NCBI RefSeq assembly: GCF_009363795.1
Contig: NZ_CP045420.1
Span: 2,771,001-2,835,000 of the forward strand
Source: Palleronia sp. THAF1
GTDB lineage: Bacteria > Pseudomonadota > Alphaproteobacteria > Rhodobacterales > Rhodobacteraceae
DNA length: 64,000 nucleotides
Direction: 5' to 3'
This document shows, piece by piece, positions 1-7,784 of the stretch. A model generated the notes under the pieces. It was not told the DNA's origin and did not search any database. It saw only the letters and a list, made by a program, of their open reading frames with translations. The position numbers and the translations under genes were made by a program. Position 1 is the first letter of the stretch, and the number at the start of each line of letters is the position of its first letter.

Positions 1-827
1 GTCAGATGGTCACGATGTTCCGCCCCAAGAATCCACCCTTCCTCTGGCGCGTCGATCTGCATCATCGCCGCCAGTTCGTCAGCAGGCAGCGCGGCAAGCA
101 CATGAGCCAACAGCCGCACCTGATGACGGTCCCTGATGCCATCCTTCGGCACGGCGCTTTCGATCAGTCCCGGCCAGATCTCTGCCAGAACCGCAGGCGC
201 ATCCCGCCAGTCTTGGAATGGCCAGACCGCGACACCATCGATCCGCCGCAACCTTGAGAGCATCGGCAACCCCATCAGCGCCTGCCCGCCAACGGTCGGA
301 TGGGCGTTCAATTGCCAGACGCTGGACGATGCCTTGGCCACGGTATCGCAGGCCCGCTTCTCAGCGACCGTTGTCTGGGTCCGGTCCGTGCCTTTGAACG
401 GTATATCGTCGAAACGCTCCTTCCATTGCCACGGCTTGCCCCAGAATGGCCCGACACCCGTGAATATCCGATTAAGCTGGGATGCGATTTCGAAGCGATT
501 GTTCACGCCTTTCGCGTCATCCTCGATCCGTTCGGCCAGCCAGTCCCACAGAACCAGCGGATCATCGGACCCCGTCACCTGCCGCGCGAAGCCTGCCGGA
601 TAGCCGAACGGAAAATCGAACCCTGCCAGAACGCGCCGACCGGTGGCGATCTCTGCGCGCAGACGGTCGGCCAGCCATGCCTCGGCGGCCAAGCGGGTCG
701 GCATATGGACTGGCTCTTCCGCCTCACCCTGCGACACAACGCCGATCCAGATCGCGTCTTTACCAATGGGGCGCACGCCCTGAGCGGCGGACCAATCCAC
801 GACGATGACGGTGTCGAACCCGCTCAC
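1..827 (-). CDS. Conserved protein of unknown function, last gene seen of the fdhD-mob operon (C-terminus off the window)
   Basis: The reading frame opens at a GTG whose bases overlap the mobB stop (GTGA overlap, 824-827) and stays open for 275 codons to the left edge, so the C-terminus is missing. The product starts MSGFDTVIVVDWSAAQG, an alternating hydrophobic strand ending in Asp-Trp-Ser that recalls the first strand of RNase H-like folds. Related proteins in roseobacters are, as I recall, often labelled as molybdopterin-guanine dinucleotide synthesis proteins only because of this neighbourhood. No catalytic motif I can name is visible. Translational coupling to mobB suggests a role linked to molybdenum cofactor handling, but that is inference. 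Codon use looks like its neighbours. Confidence 0.6.
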   Translation of the reverse strand, partial: MSGFDTVIVVDWSAAQGVRPIGKDAIWIGVVSQGEAEEPVHMPTRLAAEAWLADRLRAEIATGRRVLAGFDFPFGYPAGFARQVTGSDDPLVLWDWLAERIEDDAKGVNNRFEIASQLNRIFTGVGPFWGKPWQWKERFDDIPFKGTDRTQTTVAEKRACDTVAKASSSVWQLNAHPTVGGQALMGLPMLSRLRRIDGVAVWPFQDWRDAPAVLAEIWPGLIESAVPKDGIRDRHQVRLLAHVLAALPADELAAMMQIDAPEEGWILGAEHRDHL

Positions 828-1318
828 AACCCTACCTGGCTTGCGATGAAGTCCGCGATGGCAGCGGTATCATCAAGGTCCAACACAGGGCGGTCGGTCA
901 GTCCCGTGTCCCCTTTCGCCGCGACCACACGAATCGTCGGGTCGTCGGGTGCGATCAGCGGGCGACCTGTTTCGGCACGCCAAGCTTCGACCTTGGGGTG
1001 GGTGTCGCGCTTCCAGCCTTCCACCAGCACCAGATCGACCGGGGCCAACTTCGCCAACAGGTCCGACAGCGGCGGCTCTGGCGCATCGTCGAGTTCCGTC
1101 ATCAACGCCCAGCGCGTGCCGGACGACAATAGCACCTGATGAGCCCCCGCCTCTCGGTGACGACGCGAGTCCTTGCCCGGCTGGTCCACGTCGAAGCTGT
1201 GGTGCGCATGCTTCAGGGTGCTGACCGTCACCCCCCGCGCGCGAAACTCGGCCACCAGACGCACCATCAGCCCAGTCTTGCCCGCGTTCTTCCAGCCTGT
1301 GACGCCGTAAAGCTTCAT
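824..1318 (-). CDS. mobB: Molybdopterin-guanine dinucleotide biosynthesis adaptor protein MobB
   Basis: The 164-residue protein begins MKLYGVTGWKNAGKTGLMVRL, where GWKNAGKT is the P-loop (Walker A) of MobB. LKHAHHSFDVDQPGKDS and LVLVEGWKRDTHPKVE are further family hallmarks. MobB is a GTP-binding partner of MobA, which attaches GMP to molybdopterin in the cytoplasm. The ATG at 1318 overlaps the mobA stop by ATGA, which fixes the start; an upstream in-frame start would lie inside mobA. Its own stop overlaps the next gene's GTG. The length is typical for the single-domain family. Confidence 0.93.
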   Translation of the reverse strand: MKLYGVTGWKNAGKTGLMVRLVAEFRARGVTVSTLKHAHHSFDVDQPGKDSRRHREAGAHQVLLSSGTRWALMTELDDAPEPPLSDLLAKLAPVDLVLVEGWKRDTHPKVEAWRAETGRPLIAPDDPTIRVVAAKGDTGLTDRPVLDLDDTAAIADFIASQVGL

Positions 1319-1923
1319 GCCATGCCCCGTGCGGTGTCCAAGTCTTCTGGCGTGTTCACGTTGAAGAATGGATCGCCGCGATCCACCGGGAAGGCTGCCA
1401 GCGCGGTGCCGTGCCGGTCGGTCCATGCGACGACCTTCCGGGTGCCGTCCTTCAGGGCGTCGCGCAGGTCATCGCGTAATGCGACGGGCCAAAGGCCGAA
1501 GGTCGGGTGCCGTGCGATCCCGCGCTCGGGATCAGGTGTCGCGGCAAGCGCGATGGGATGGCCCTGCGCCTCGGCAGCCAGAAGAAGCTGCGGCACCAGA
1601 TCGGCGGGGAAGAACGGTGTGTCGGCGGCGACGGTAACGATATGGGTCGCGCCTTTGGTAGCAGCCCAGTCCAGCCCGGCCAGAACGCCTGCAAGGGGGC
1701 CGGGATGGTCGGCCAGACTGTCGGGGATCACCGGCAGCCTAAGATCGGCGAACCGATCAGGATCGCCATTCGCATTCAGCGCCATATCAGGCACCTGCGG
1801 CGCGAAGCGGTCGATAACGTGATCCAGGATCGACCGGCCACCCAGCATCAGCCGCCCCTTGTCGCCACCGCCCATCCGGGTCGCGCGGCCACCTGCAAGG
1901 ATTACGCCAAGAGGGGCGATCAT
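1315..1923 (-). CDS. mobA: Molybdenum cofactor guanylyltransferase MobA
   Basis: The 202-residue product carries the nucleotidyltransferase signature LAGGRATRMGGGDKG near the N-terminus, followed by LPVIPDSLADHPGPLAGVLAGL and VAADTPFFPADLV, the latter holding the Asp that positions Mg-GTP. MobA transfers GMP from GTP to Mo-molybdopterin, making the bis-MGD cofactor used by formate dehydrogenases and other DMSO-reductase family enzymes. The ATG at 1923 overlaps the stop of the upstream membrane-protein gene by ATGA. An in-frame alternative seven codons earlier lies inside that gene and is less likely. The position after fdhD fits supply of cofactor to formate dehydrogenase. Confidence 0.94.
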   Translation of the reverse strand: MIAPLGVILAGGRATRMGGGDKGRLMLGGRSILDHVIDRFAPQVPDMALNANGDPDRFADLRLPVIPDSLADHPGPLAGVLAGLDWAATKGATHIVTVAADTPFFPADLVPQLLLAAEAQGHPIALAATPDPERGIARHPTFGLWPVALRDDLRDALKDGTRKVVAWTDRHGTALAAFPVDRGDPFFNVNTPEDLDTARGMA

Positions 1924-2438
1924 GGCGCTTCCTTTCGATGCCACTCCGACAGGGTCCGCAGCAGATCGCTCGCGTTCATTTCCGTCGGCAGCGCGGTTTC
2001 AGGAAGGATCAACCTTGCGGTTGGAAGCTCGATCAGGATCGCACCGTCGATGTGGCGAACGGCGCGCACGAACCGCCATTCTACGTGGCTTTCAATCCCG
2101 GGCCGACTGGCCACGATCCGTTTCGGATCGAAGCGCAAAGCCATTTCTCCACCGGTCTGGTTGTACGCCGCATGCATGCTCACTTGATGTCTGTGCTGCC
2201 GCCACCAGACCAGCAGTACCAGGATTGCCCCAAGGCAGGCTCCGGCCGAAAGTGGCACCAGGGACCCTCCGCCGAACAGCGCAAGATCCGTGCAGACAAT
2301 GGCCAGCACCGCGCCTACTGTAGCAGCGAGCGCGCGAAACCCATCTTCGTTTTTGCGGGGCGGGTCGATAGGCGTCGTGATCGCGCGGCGATACAAAGCG
2401 GGCTCGATCTCGAACCGGAACACAAGATCATTGCTCAT
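1920..2438 (-). CDS. YcxB-like membrane protein between fdhD and mobA
   Basis: This 172-residue protein starts MSNDLVFRFEIEPALYRRAI. Two hydrophobic segments follow at about residues 40-58 and 62-80 with a very short turn between them. A soluble C-terminal part (GGEMALRFDPKRIVASRPG, then VEWRFVRAVRHIDGAILIEL) has the alternating pattern of the YcxB-like C-terminal domain. The start overlaps the fdhD stop by ATGA and the stop overlaps the mobA start by ATGA. Function is unknown. I assign the family by pattern only and cannot exclude a lineage-specific protein. Confidence 0.75.
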   Translation of the reverse strand: MSNDLVFRFEIEPALYRRAITTPIDPPRKNEDGFRALAATVGAVLAIVCTDLALFGGGSLVPLSAGACLGAILVLLVWWRQHRHQVSMHAAYNQTGGEMALRFDPKRIVASRPGIESHVEWRFVRAVRHIDGAILIELPTARLILPETALPTEMNASDLLRTLSEWHRKEAP

Positions 2439-3289
2439 CGGCTTGCCGATAGTGCATTTGCCCCCGGAGCAGCATCGCGGATCAGGCGGTGTTCCCCCGC
2501 CAGGCAGGTAAACCGCTCTCCGCGCATCCGGCCGATCAGAGTCAGGTCCACTTGGGTCGCTATCTCTACCCCCCAGGCGGTGAAGCCAGAGCGCGAGACC
2601 AGTGAGGGGATGCCCATGTGGGCGCATTTGATGACCATCTCCGATGTCAGCCGCCCGGTCGTATACAGGATCTTGTCGGTCGGATCGGCGCCCGTTGCCA
2701 GCATCCAGCCCGCGATCTTGTCCACCGCGTTGTGGCGGCCCACGTCCTCCATATAGACCAGAGGCTCATCACCCTGGCACAGCACCGTGCCGTGGATCGC
2801 GCCCGCCTCAAGGTACAGCGACGGCGTGGTGTTGATGGTCTTGGCCAGCGCGTACAGCCAGCTTGTGCGCAACTCGGCTTGTGGGAGGCGCAGGTTCTCC
2901 AGCCCCTCCATCATGTCGCCGAAGACGGTGCCGACCGCGCAGCCGCTGGTGCGGGTCTTCTTGGCCAGCTTTTCCTCGTGGTTCGTCGGGCGGTCGGTGC
3001 GCACGACGACGGTCTCGACCTCTTCGTCGTAATCCACGCCGGTCACGGTCTCCCCATCGCGCAGCATCCCCTGGTTTTTCAGGAACCCCAGGGCGAGGTA
3101 TTCGGGGTAGTCGCCGATGGTCATCGCGGTCACGATTTCCTGCCCGTTCAGGTAGATCGTCAGGGGCCGCTCTTCGACTACGGATATGTCCTGCACCGCA
3201 CCCGTCTGATCGGTGCCCTGCACCCTGCGCGTCAGGCGCGGGTTCCCGGGGTTGGGGGCGATGTGATGGGGGGGATCACGGAATTGCAT
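2435..3289 (-). CDS. fdhD: Formate dehydrogenase accessory sulfurtransferase FdhD
   Basis: FdhD carries sulfur from the IscS cysteine desulfurase to the bis-MGD cofactor of formate dehydrogenase. The protein shows the family blocks EERPLTIYLNGQEIVTAMTIG, TRTSGCAVGTVFGD, YMEDVGRHNAVDKIAGW and ILYTTGRLTSEMVIKCAHMG. With the ATG at 3289 the length is 284 residues and the conserved Cys is residue 117. The second Cys of the CxxC seen in the E. coli enzyme is absent (CAVG). A TTG 14 codons upstream (3331) is an alternative start; neither start has a convincing Shine-Dalgarno sequence. It is the first gene of the coupled operon and divergent from azlC. Confidence 0.92.
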   Translation of the reverse strand: MQFRDPPHHIAPNPGNPRLTRRVQGTDQTGAVQDISVVEERPLTIYLNGQEIVTAMTIGDYPEYLALGFLKNQGMLRDGETVTGVDYDEEVETVVVRTDRPTNHEEKLAKKTRTSGCAVGTVFGDMMEGLENLRLPQAELRTSWLYALAKTINTTPSLYLEAGAIHGTVLCQGDEPLVYMEDVGRHNAVDKIAGWMLATGADPTDKILYTTGRLTSEMVIKCAHMGIPSLVSRSGFTAWGVEIATQVDLTLIGRMRGERFTCLAGEHRLIRDAAPGANALSASR

Positions 3290-3346
3290 TTGCGGGTCGC
3301 TACCGGCTGGGGCACAGGGATCGAAGACCAACGATAGGGCGGCAAC

Positions 3347-4054
3347 ATGGGGTCCACCACCGCGAAATCATCCTTTGCGCGCGGCGCGGTGCAGGGACTG
3401 CCATATGTGCTGGTGATCGTGCCCTTTGGCCTGCTGTTCGGCGTCGTCGGGGCAGAGGCGGGGCTGAATATCGCGCAGGTCATGGGGTTCACCGTTCTGG
3501 TGATCGCGGGGGCGGCACAGTTCACCGCTGTGCAGTTGATGACCGAGAACGCGCCGGTGCTGTTGGTGCTTGCCGCGTCGCTGACGGTGAACCTGCGCAT
3601 GGCGATGTATTCAGCCAGCCTTGTGCCGCACCTGGGCCGCGCACCGCTGTGGAAGCGGGCGCTGGTCGCTTATGTGATGGTCGATCAATGCTACGCCCCG
3701 GCCATCGTGGAGTATGAGACGCACCCGTCGATGACCGTGGGTGCTAAGGTCGCCTTCGTTCTGGGCGTGGCCGCGCCCATCGTGCCGATGTGGTATCTGG
3801 CGACATTCGTCGGTGCGACCTTGGGCGCCACGGTGCCAGAGGCTTGGGCGCTCGACTTCGCGCTACCGATGACCTTCATCGCGATGGTCGGCCCGTTGTT
3901 GCGGACACTGCCGCACGTATCGGCGGCCATCGTGTCGGCAGTTCTGTCGTTGCTGCTGGCAGACCTGCCGCCCGGTGTCGGGCTGATGCTGGCCGCTGCC
4001 ATCGCGGTCGTTGTCGGCGCAAGCGTCGAGACATGGCAGGAGCGTCGGAAATGA
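3347..4054 (+). CDS. azlC: AzlC family branched-chain amino acid exporter, large subunit
   Basis: The 235-residue protein is almost entirely hydrophobic. It opens with SSFARGAVQGLPYVLVIVPFGLLFG and contains GFTVLVIAGAAQFTAVQLM and NLRMAMYSASLVPHL, the blocks that define AzlC/YgaZ. With AzlD (YgaH) it forms an inner-membrane exporter for branched-chain amino acids or related amino acids. The stop overlaps the azlD start by ATGA at 4051-4054, so the two subunits are coupled. The gene is divergent from fdhD across 57 bases, so a shared control region is possible, though no site is evident. Substrate assignment comes from the family only. Confidence 0.93.
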   Translation: MGSTTAKSSFARGAVQGLPYVLVIVPFGLLFGVVGAEAGLNIAQVMGFTVLVIAGAAQFTAVQLMTENAPVLLVLAASLTVNLRMAMYSASLVPHLGRAPLWKRALVAYVMVDQCYAPAIVEYETHPSMTVGAKVAFVLGVAAPIVPMWYLATFVGATLGATVPEAWALDFALPMTFIAMVGPLLRTLPHVSAAIVSAVLSLLLADLPPGVGLMLAAAIAVVVGASVETWQERRK

Positions 4055-4377
4055 ATGCATCCGCTTGGGAAATCTGGGGCGTCATCGCCGCGCTGGGCGC
4101 GGGCACGTTTCTGCTGCGGTTTTCGTTCCTCGGCCTTCTGGGCGACCGCAATTTGCCGCCCCTGGTTCTACGGCTTCTGCGCTACACGCCGGTCGCCGTC
4201 TTTCCCGGTATCATCGCGCCGTTGGTGGCCTTCCCAGCCGCGACAGACGGGGTGTTCGACCCCGCCCGCGGTGTGGCCGCTGCCGTTACGCTTGGCCTTG
4301 CTGTGGCCACACGCAACCTGTTGCTCGCGCTCTTCGGCGGCGGGGCGGCGCTGTATCTGGGGCTTTGGCTGTTTTAG
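4051..4377 (+). CDS. azlD: AzlD domain protein, small subunit of the AzlCD exporter
   Basis: This 108-residue protein has three to four hydrophobic helices and the AzlD pattern: GTFLLRFSFLGLLGDR near the N-terminus, RLLRYTPVAVFPGIIAPLV in the middle and AVATRNLLLALFGGGAALY at the end. It is the partner of AzlC. The ATG at 4051 overlaps the azlC stop. Its last bases overlap the convergent DUF2793 gene (stop at 4374), leaving no room for a terminator between them. Confidence 0.9.
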   Translation: MNASAWEIWGVIAALGAGTFLLRFSFLGLLGDRNLPPLVLRLLRYTPVAVFPGIIAPLVAFPAATDGVFDPARGVAAAVTLGLAVATRNLLLALFGGGAALYLGLWLF

Positions 4378-5447
4378 AACCACCGTCCGAAGGCCACGTA
4401 ACGCGCACGGACGCTGACCGTCGCACTGACGGCAGACCACAGACCGTAAGCGACTCGTGTCAGCCCGCCCGTGGCGTTGAATAGGATCGCGTCGGTCGTG
4501 TTCAGAAGATTGACCATGACAATGGGCGGCTCGACGAAGGGCATCGGGTAATCCACCTGATCGCGCGGCCCTGTGAAGCCACCCGCTTTTTCGATGTCTA
4601 GCGTGATGTCGATATCCTCGAACCGCCCGGTGCAGATCTGCGTGCCGTCGGCGAAGCGTGTATAGCGCGCGGTGGCCGATCCGTCCGTCTCGATCAGTCC
4701 GCCCGTGGGCACATCCCCGGTCATTGCCACTGCGGCCAACACGTTGCCCGGACCGTATCCGTAATCCGCGCGCATCAACCTACCTGCGGTGGTGTCGGTG
4801 GGCGCTTGCTGAACCGCGGCCCCGTCCATCGTGCCGGAGGTGGGGTCAACGCGCAACGCAGTTGTCCAAGATGCGCCATCGCCCGAAACCTTGACCGAGA
4901 ACGCATCCTCTCCAGCAAGGCCCATCTCTGCTCGCCCCGAGAAATTGCTTTGGAACAACAGCGATCCGGTGGCCGAGGTGTTCGCCTTGTTCACCGTCAG
5001 CCGGTGATCGTCACCCGCGTGCGACAGAAGCGTGGCGGGGCTGGCGACGCTTAGCCGATTGGTGTCATCCGCCGCAGCACCGACGCCCAGCCGATCGATG
5101 TCCGACAAAACCGGACCGCGCCAGCCCGCGGCCCCGAAGACGCGCAAAGCGCCTGTCGTCGCCTCGACCGCGATCCAACCGATCTGCGGCGTCACGAAAA
5201 CCCAGCCGCCGTTCAACCACGCCGCGATTTGCCCGTCCGCGCCCACCCAATCCCCGGTCGGGTCCGCACCCACGATCCAAGCCTGTCCATCCACGGGTGT
5301 GTCGGGCGGCGACACCGTGTCAACGCCCTGCACCACAAGCTGCGACAGCACATCCAGCCGTGCCAGGGCTTCGTTGTGGGTCACGTGCTTCTGCGCCTGC
5401 GCGGCTTGGATCAAGGGAAGATCGAGATTGGGAGAGTTGTCGGACAT
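4374..5447 (-). CDS. DUF2793 domain-containing protein
   Basis: The 357-residue protein starts MSDNSPNLDLPLIQAAQAQ, followed at once by KHVTHNEALARLDVLSQLVV, the signature of DUF2793. The domain runs to about residue 110 (DGQAWIVGADPTGDWVGADG, then WLNGGWVFVTPQIGW). The remainder is rich in Gly, Thr and Asp without a clear domain and ends in a beta-rich block. DUF2793 proteins occur in phage, gene-transfer-agent and stand-alone settings in Rhodobacterales and may be surface or fibre-like. No other phage gene lies nearby. An upstream extension is open in frame but the chosen ATG begins the conserved block. The exact role is unknown. Confidence 0.82.
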   Translation of the reverse strand: MSDNSPNLDLPLIQAAQAQKHVTHNEALARLDVLSQLVVQGVDTVSPPDTPVDGQAWIVGADPTGDWVGADGQIAAWLNGGWVFVTPQIGWIAVEATTGALRVFGAAGWRGPVLSDIDRLGVGAAADDTNRLSVASPATLLSHAGDDHRLTVNKANTSATGSLLFQSNFSGRAEMGLAGEDAFSVKVSGDGASWTTALRVDPTSGTMDGAAVQQAPTDTTAGRLMRADYGYGPGNVLAAVAMTGDVPTGGLIETDGSATARYTRFADGTQICTGRFEDIDITLDIEKAGGFTGPRDQVDYPMPFVEPPIVMVNLLNTTDAILFNATGGLTRVAYGLWSAVSATVSVRARYVAFGRWF

Positions 5448-5653
5448 CGGGCGCAACCTTTCGCAAACCGGGATGCGGCACCCTGCGCCGATCCGCATTA
5501 CGAGCGCCTGAACACACCGCGCGTTCGGCAATACAGTTGCGCAACGCCCGCAATTGATGCCGGATTGGAAGCGCAGAAGCGGGCGCACGTTGACAGATAC
5601 AGCCCGCGCGGCGTTTACCCCGCGCGAAGAGGCACGCAGTAAGGACACTCTCC

Positions 5654-6976
5654 ATGAAAATCGCGATGATCGGCACCGGCTACGTGGGCCTTGTTTCGGG
5701 TGTGTGTTTTTCGGACTTCGGCCATGATGTGATCTGCGTCGACAAAGACGCCGCCAAGGTGACCCGGCTGGAGAACGGCGAAATCCCGATCTTCGAGCCG
5801 GGCCTCGATGTGATCCTTGAGAAGAACGTCGCTGCCGGACGGTTGGCCTTCACCACCGATCTGGCCGCCGCGCTAAAAGGCGCACAGGCCGTCTTCATCG
5901 CCGTCGGCACGCCCACCCGGCGCGGTGATGGCCACGCCGATCTGACTTACGTGATGGCCGCCGCAGAAGAGGTCGCGCGCGCTGCCGATCCCGGTGTCGT
6001 CATCGTCACGAAATCCACCGTTCCCGTCGGCACCAACCGCAAGGTGGCCGAGGTCGTGGCGCAGGCGAACCCCGATCTGGATTTCGAGGTCGCCTCGAAC
6101 CCCGAGTTCCTGCGCGAAGGCGCCGCCATCGATGACTTCATGCGCCCCGACCGCGTGGTCGTCGGCGTGCAGTCCGACCGCGCCGGCGATGTCATGTCGG
6201 AAATCTATCGCCCGCTGTTCCTGCGCGAGTTTCCCATCGTCGTGACCGATCTGGAATCGGCAGAGATGATCAAATACGCCGCCAACGCCTTTCTTGCGAC
6301 GAAGATCACCTTCATCAACGAGATCGCGTCCCTGTGCGAGCGCGTCGGCGCGGATATCAAACAGGTCAGCCGCGGCATGGGTCTGGACGGGCGCATCGGC
6401 AACAAGTTCCTGCATGCGGGGCCAGGCTACGGCGGATCCTGCTTCCCAAAGGATACCAAGGCTCTGGCCCGCATCGGGCAGGAACACGCGGCCCCCATGC
6501 GCATCACCGAAGCGGTGATCGAGGTGAACGAAGAGATGAAGCGCCGCATGACCGAAAAGCTGCGCGACCTGTGCGACGGCAGTTTCAACGGCAAGCGTGT
6601 GGCGGTGCTGGGCGTGACTTTCAAGCCCAACACCGATGACATGCGCGACGCGCCGTCCCTTACCATCGTACCCGCGCTCGTGGGCGGCGGGGCAGAGGTG
6701 CGCGTCTGCGATCCGCAGGGCCGACATGAGGGTGAGAAGCTGCTGCCGGGCGTCAGCTGGCACGCCGATCCCTACGACGCCGCGCAGGACGCCGATCTGT
6801 TGGTCATCCTGACCGAATGGAACGAGTTCCGCGCGCTCGACCTGTCGCAGTTGTCGGACACCATGCGCACCGCTCGCATGGCCGACCTGCGCAACGTCTA
6901 TGCGATTGCGGATGTGCAGCGCGCGGGCTTTACCGCCTATGCGGCTGTCGGGCGTGCGGGCTTCGGTGTGGCGTGA
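5654..6976 (+). CDS. ugd: UDP-glucose 6-dehydrogenase
   Basis: This enzyme oxidises UDP-glucose twice with NAD to UDP-glucuronate for surface polysaccharide synthesis. The 440-residue protein has the Rossmann motif GTGYVG at residues 8-13, the hinge segment TDLESAEMIKYAANAFLATKITFINE, the active-site GYGGSCFPKDT with catalytic Cys263, and the C-terminal NAD-sugar domain with GVTFKPNTDDMRDAPS. Length and motif order are normal for the family. The start follows a weak AAGGAC element. The gene stands alone; the neighbouring lipoprotein is convergent and begins its stop codon on the very next base. Confidence 0.96.
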   Translation: MKIAMIGTGYVGLVSGVCFSDFGHDVICVDKDAAKVTRLENGEIPIFEPGLDVILEKNVAAGRLAFTTDLAAALKGAQAVFIAVGTPTRRGDGHADLTYVMAAAEEVARAADPGVVIVTKSTVPVGTNRKVAEVVAQANPDLDFEVASNPEFLREGAAIDDFMRPDRVVVGVQSDRAGDVMSEIYRPLFLREFPIVVTDLESAEMIKYAANAFLATKITFINEIASLCERVGADIKQVSRGMGLDGRIGNKFLHAGPGYGGSCFPKDTKALARIGQEHAAPMRITEAVIEVNEEMKRRMTEKLRDLCDGSFNGKRVAVLGVTFKPNTDDMRDAPSLTIVPALVGGGAEVRVCDPQGRHEGEKLLPGVSWHADPYDAAQDADLLVILTEWNEFRALDLSQLSDTMRTARMADLRNVYAIADVQRAGFTAYAAVGRAGFGVA

Positions 6977-7591
6977 TCAGGTCGGCGGAAGTGGAACGCC
7001 GTCCTTGCCGAACACGATGTTATGCCGCCGGTCGACATTGCTGTTGTCGATCCTCTGCGTGCTGACGCCGGGCACCTGACCGAAATCGTTCATTAGCGCG
7101 TTGGGATACCATGTGGTCCCGACGTCGATCCCCGCCTGACGCAACAGCGTAGAGGTCGAGCGCGCGCAGGTCGCCTGCGGTGCCGCGCCGTGATTGCGCA
7201 TGGCAGAGATCAAGCGGTTGGCCGTGGCCGCATCGACGGCCAGGTCCTGCCGCACGACGTAGTGGTCCTCGCGCACGTGATAGTCGATGTAACCGCGCTC
7301 GATGTTCGGCGTGATGCCGTAATGCAGATCGGCGACTTCCGGGACGTTGGGATGGCGGAACGACCCAGCCGGGTCCCACAGAACCCGCTGCGACCCGTTC
7401 ACCATCAGCGCGGTGTGTGCGCCCGAGTCGCCCGCGACCGTGCGCACGGTCAGCAGTGTCAGCTGCGGCGGGCCAGAATGAACATAGGCCGCGCGCGCGA
7501 CTTCGGCAGGATCGGCGGGCGGCGGATTGTTCGTGCCGCACCCTGTCAACGTCAGGGCCGCCAGCACGGCCAGCATCAGGGCGCGGATCAT
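6977..7591 (-). CDS. Predicted lipoprotein of unknown function
   Basis: The 204-residue protein begins with a lipoprotein signal peptide, MIRALMLAVLAALTLTGC, with the lipobox Cys at residue 18, so it is probably anchored in the outer membrane or inner-membrane outer face. The mature part contains HTALMVNGSQRVLWDPAGSF, YHVREDHYVVRQDL and ATCARSTSTLLRQAG, a pattern close to NlpC/P60-like or papain-like folds: one Cys near the C-terminal half followed by helix. I cannot confirm that. It lies upstream of and in the same direction as no known partner; the next gene upstream is the COX IV micro-gene, 4 bases away. Confidence 0.78.
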   Translation of the reverse strand: MIRALMLAVLAALTLTGCGTNNPPPADPAEVARAAYVHSGPPQLTLLTVRTVAGDSGAHTALMVNGSQRVLWDPAGSFRHPNVPEVADLHYGITPNIERGYIDYHVREDHYVVRQDLAVDAATANRLISAMRNHGAAPQATCARSTSTLLRQAGIDVGTTWYPNALMNDFGQVPGVSTQRIDNSNVDRRHNIVFGKDGVPLPPT

Positions 7592-7595
7592 GGGT

Positions 7596-7730
7596 TTAGC
7601 CGTTGATCAGGGCAAGAAGGACCAGCGCCACGATGATCGCGATCACCGTCCGCACGGTCCACTTCACGAACCCCTCGAAGGTCTTTTCCTGCTCTTCGAT
7701 GTTCATCGATCCGTGCGAGTGCTTTGCCAT
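7596..7730 (-). CDS. aa3-type cytochrome c oxidase subunit IV (44 residues)
   Basis: A 44-codon frame encodes MAKHSHGSMNIEEQEKTF, then EGFVKWTVRTV and a single C-terminal transmembrane helix ending LALING. The pattern H-G-S-M-x-I-x-x-Q-E-K-T-F-x-G-F and the one-helix layout match the bacterial aa3-type oxidase subunit IV (COX4_pro_2 family), the small subunit seen in the Rhodobacter/Paracoccus enzyme. It would sit in the inner membrane against subunits I and III. No other oxidase gene is in the window, so the subunit is encoded apart from them. The start and size agree with the family; the gene is easy to miss because of its length. Confidence 0.88.
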   Translation of the reverse strand: MAKHSHGSMNIEEQEKTFEGFVKWTVRTVIAIIVALVLLALING

Positions 7731-7784
7731 GGTCCGCTCCGACAATTTGCGTTTTCCGGCTGATAAACGATTCGTCCGGGCCTG

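Noticed and set aside
4374-5447. DUF2793 gene as a sign of a prophage or gene transfer agent
   Set aside because: No capsid, terminase, tail, integrase or repressor gene is near; the neighbours are azlCD and ugd.
5590-5618. TTGACA 58 bases before ugd as a possible promoter
   Set aside because: No acceptable -10 box at 16-18 bases (GTTTAC at best). The -35 match alone is not enough.
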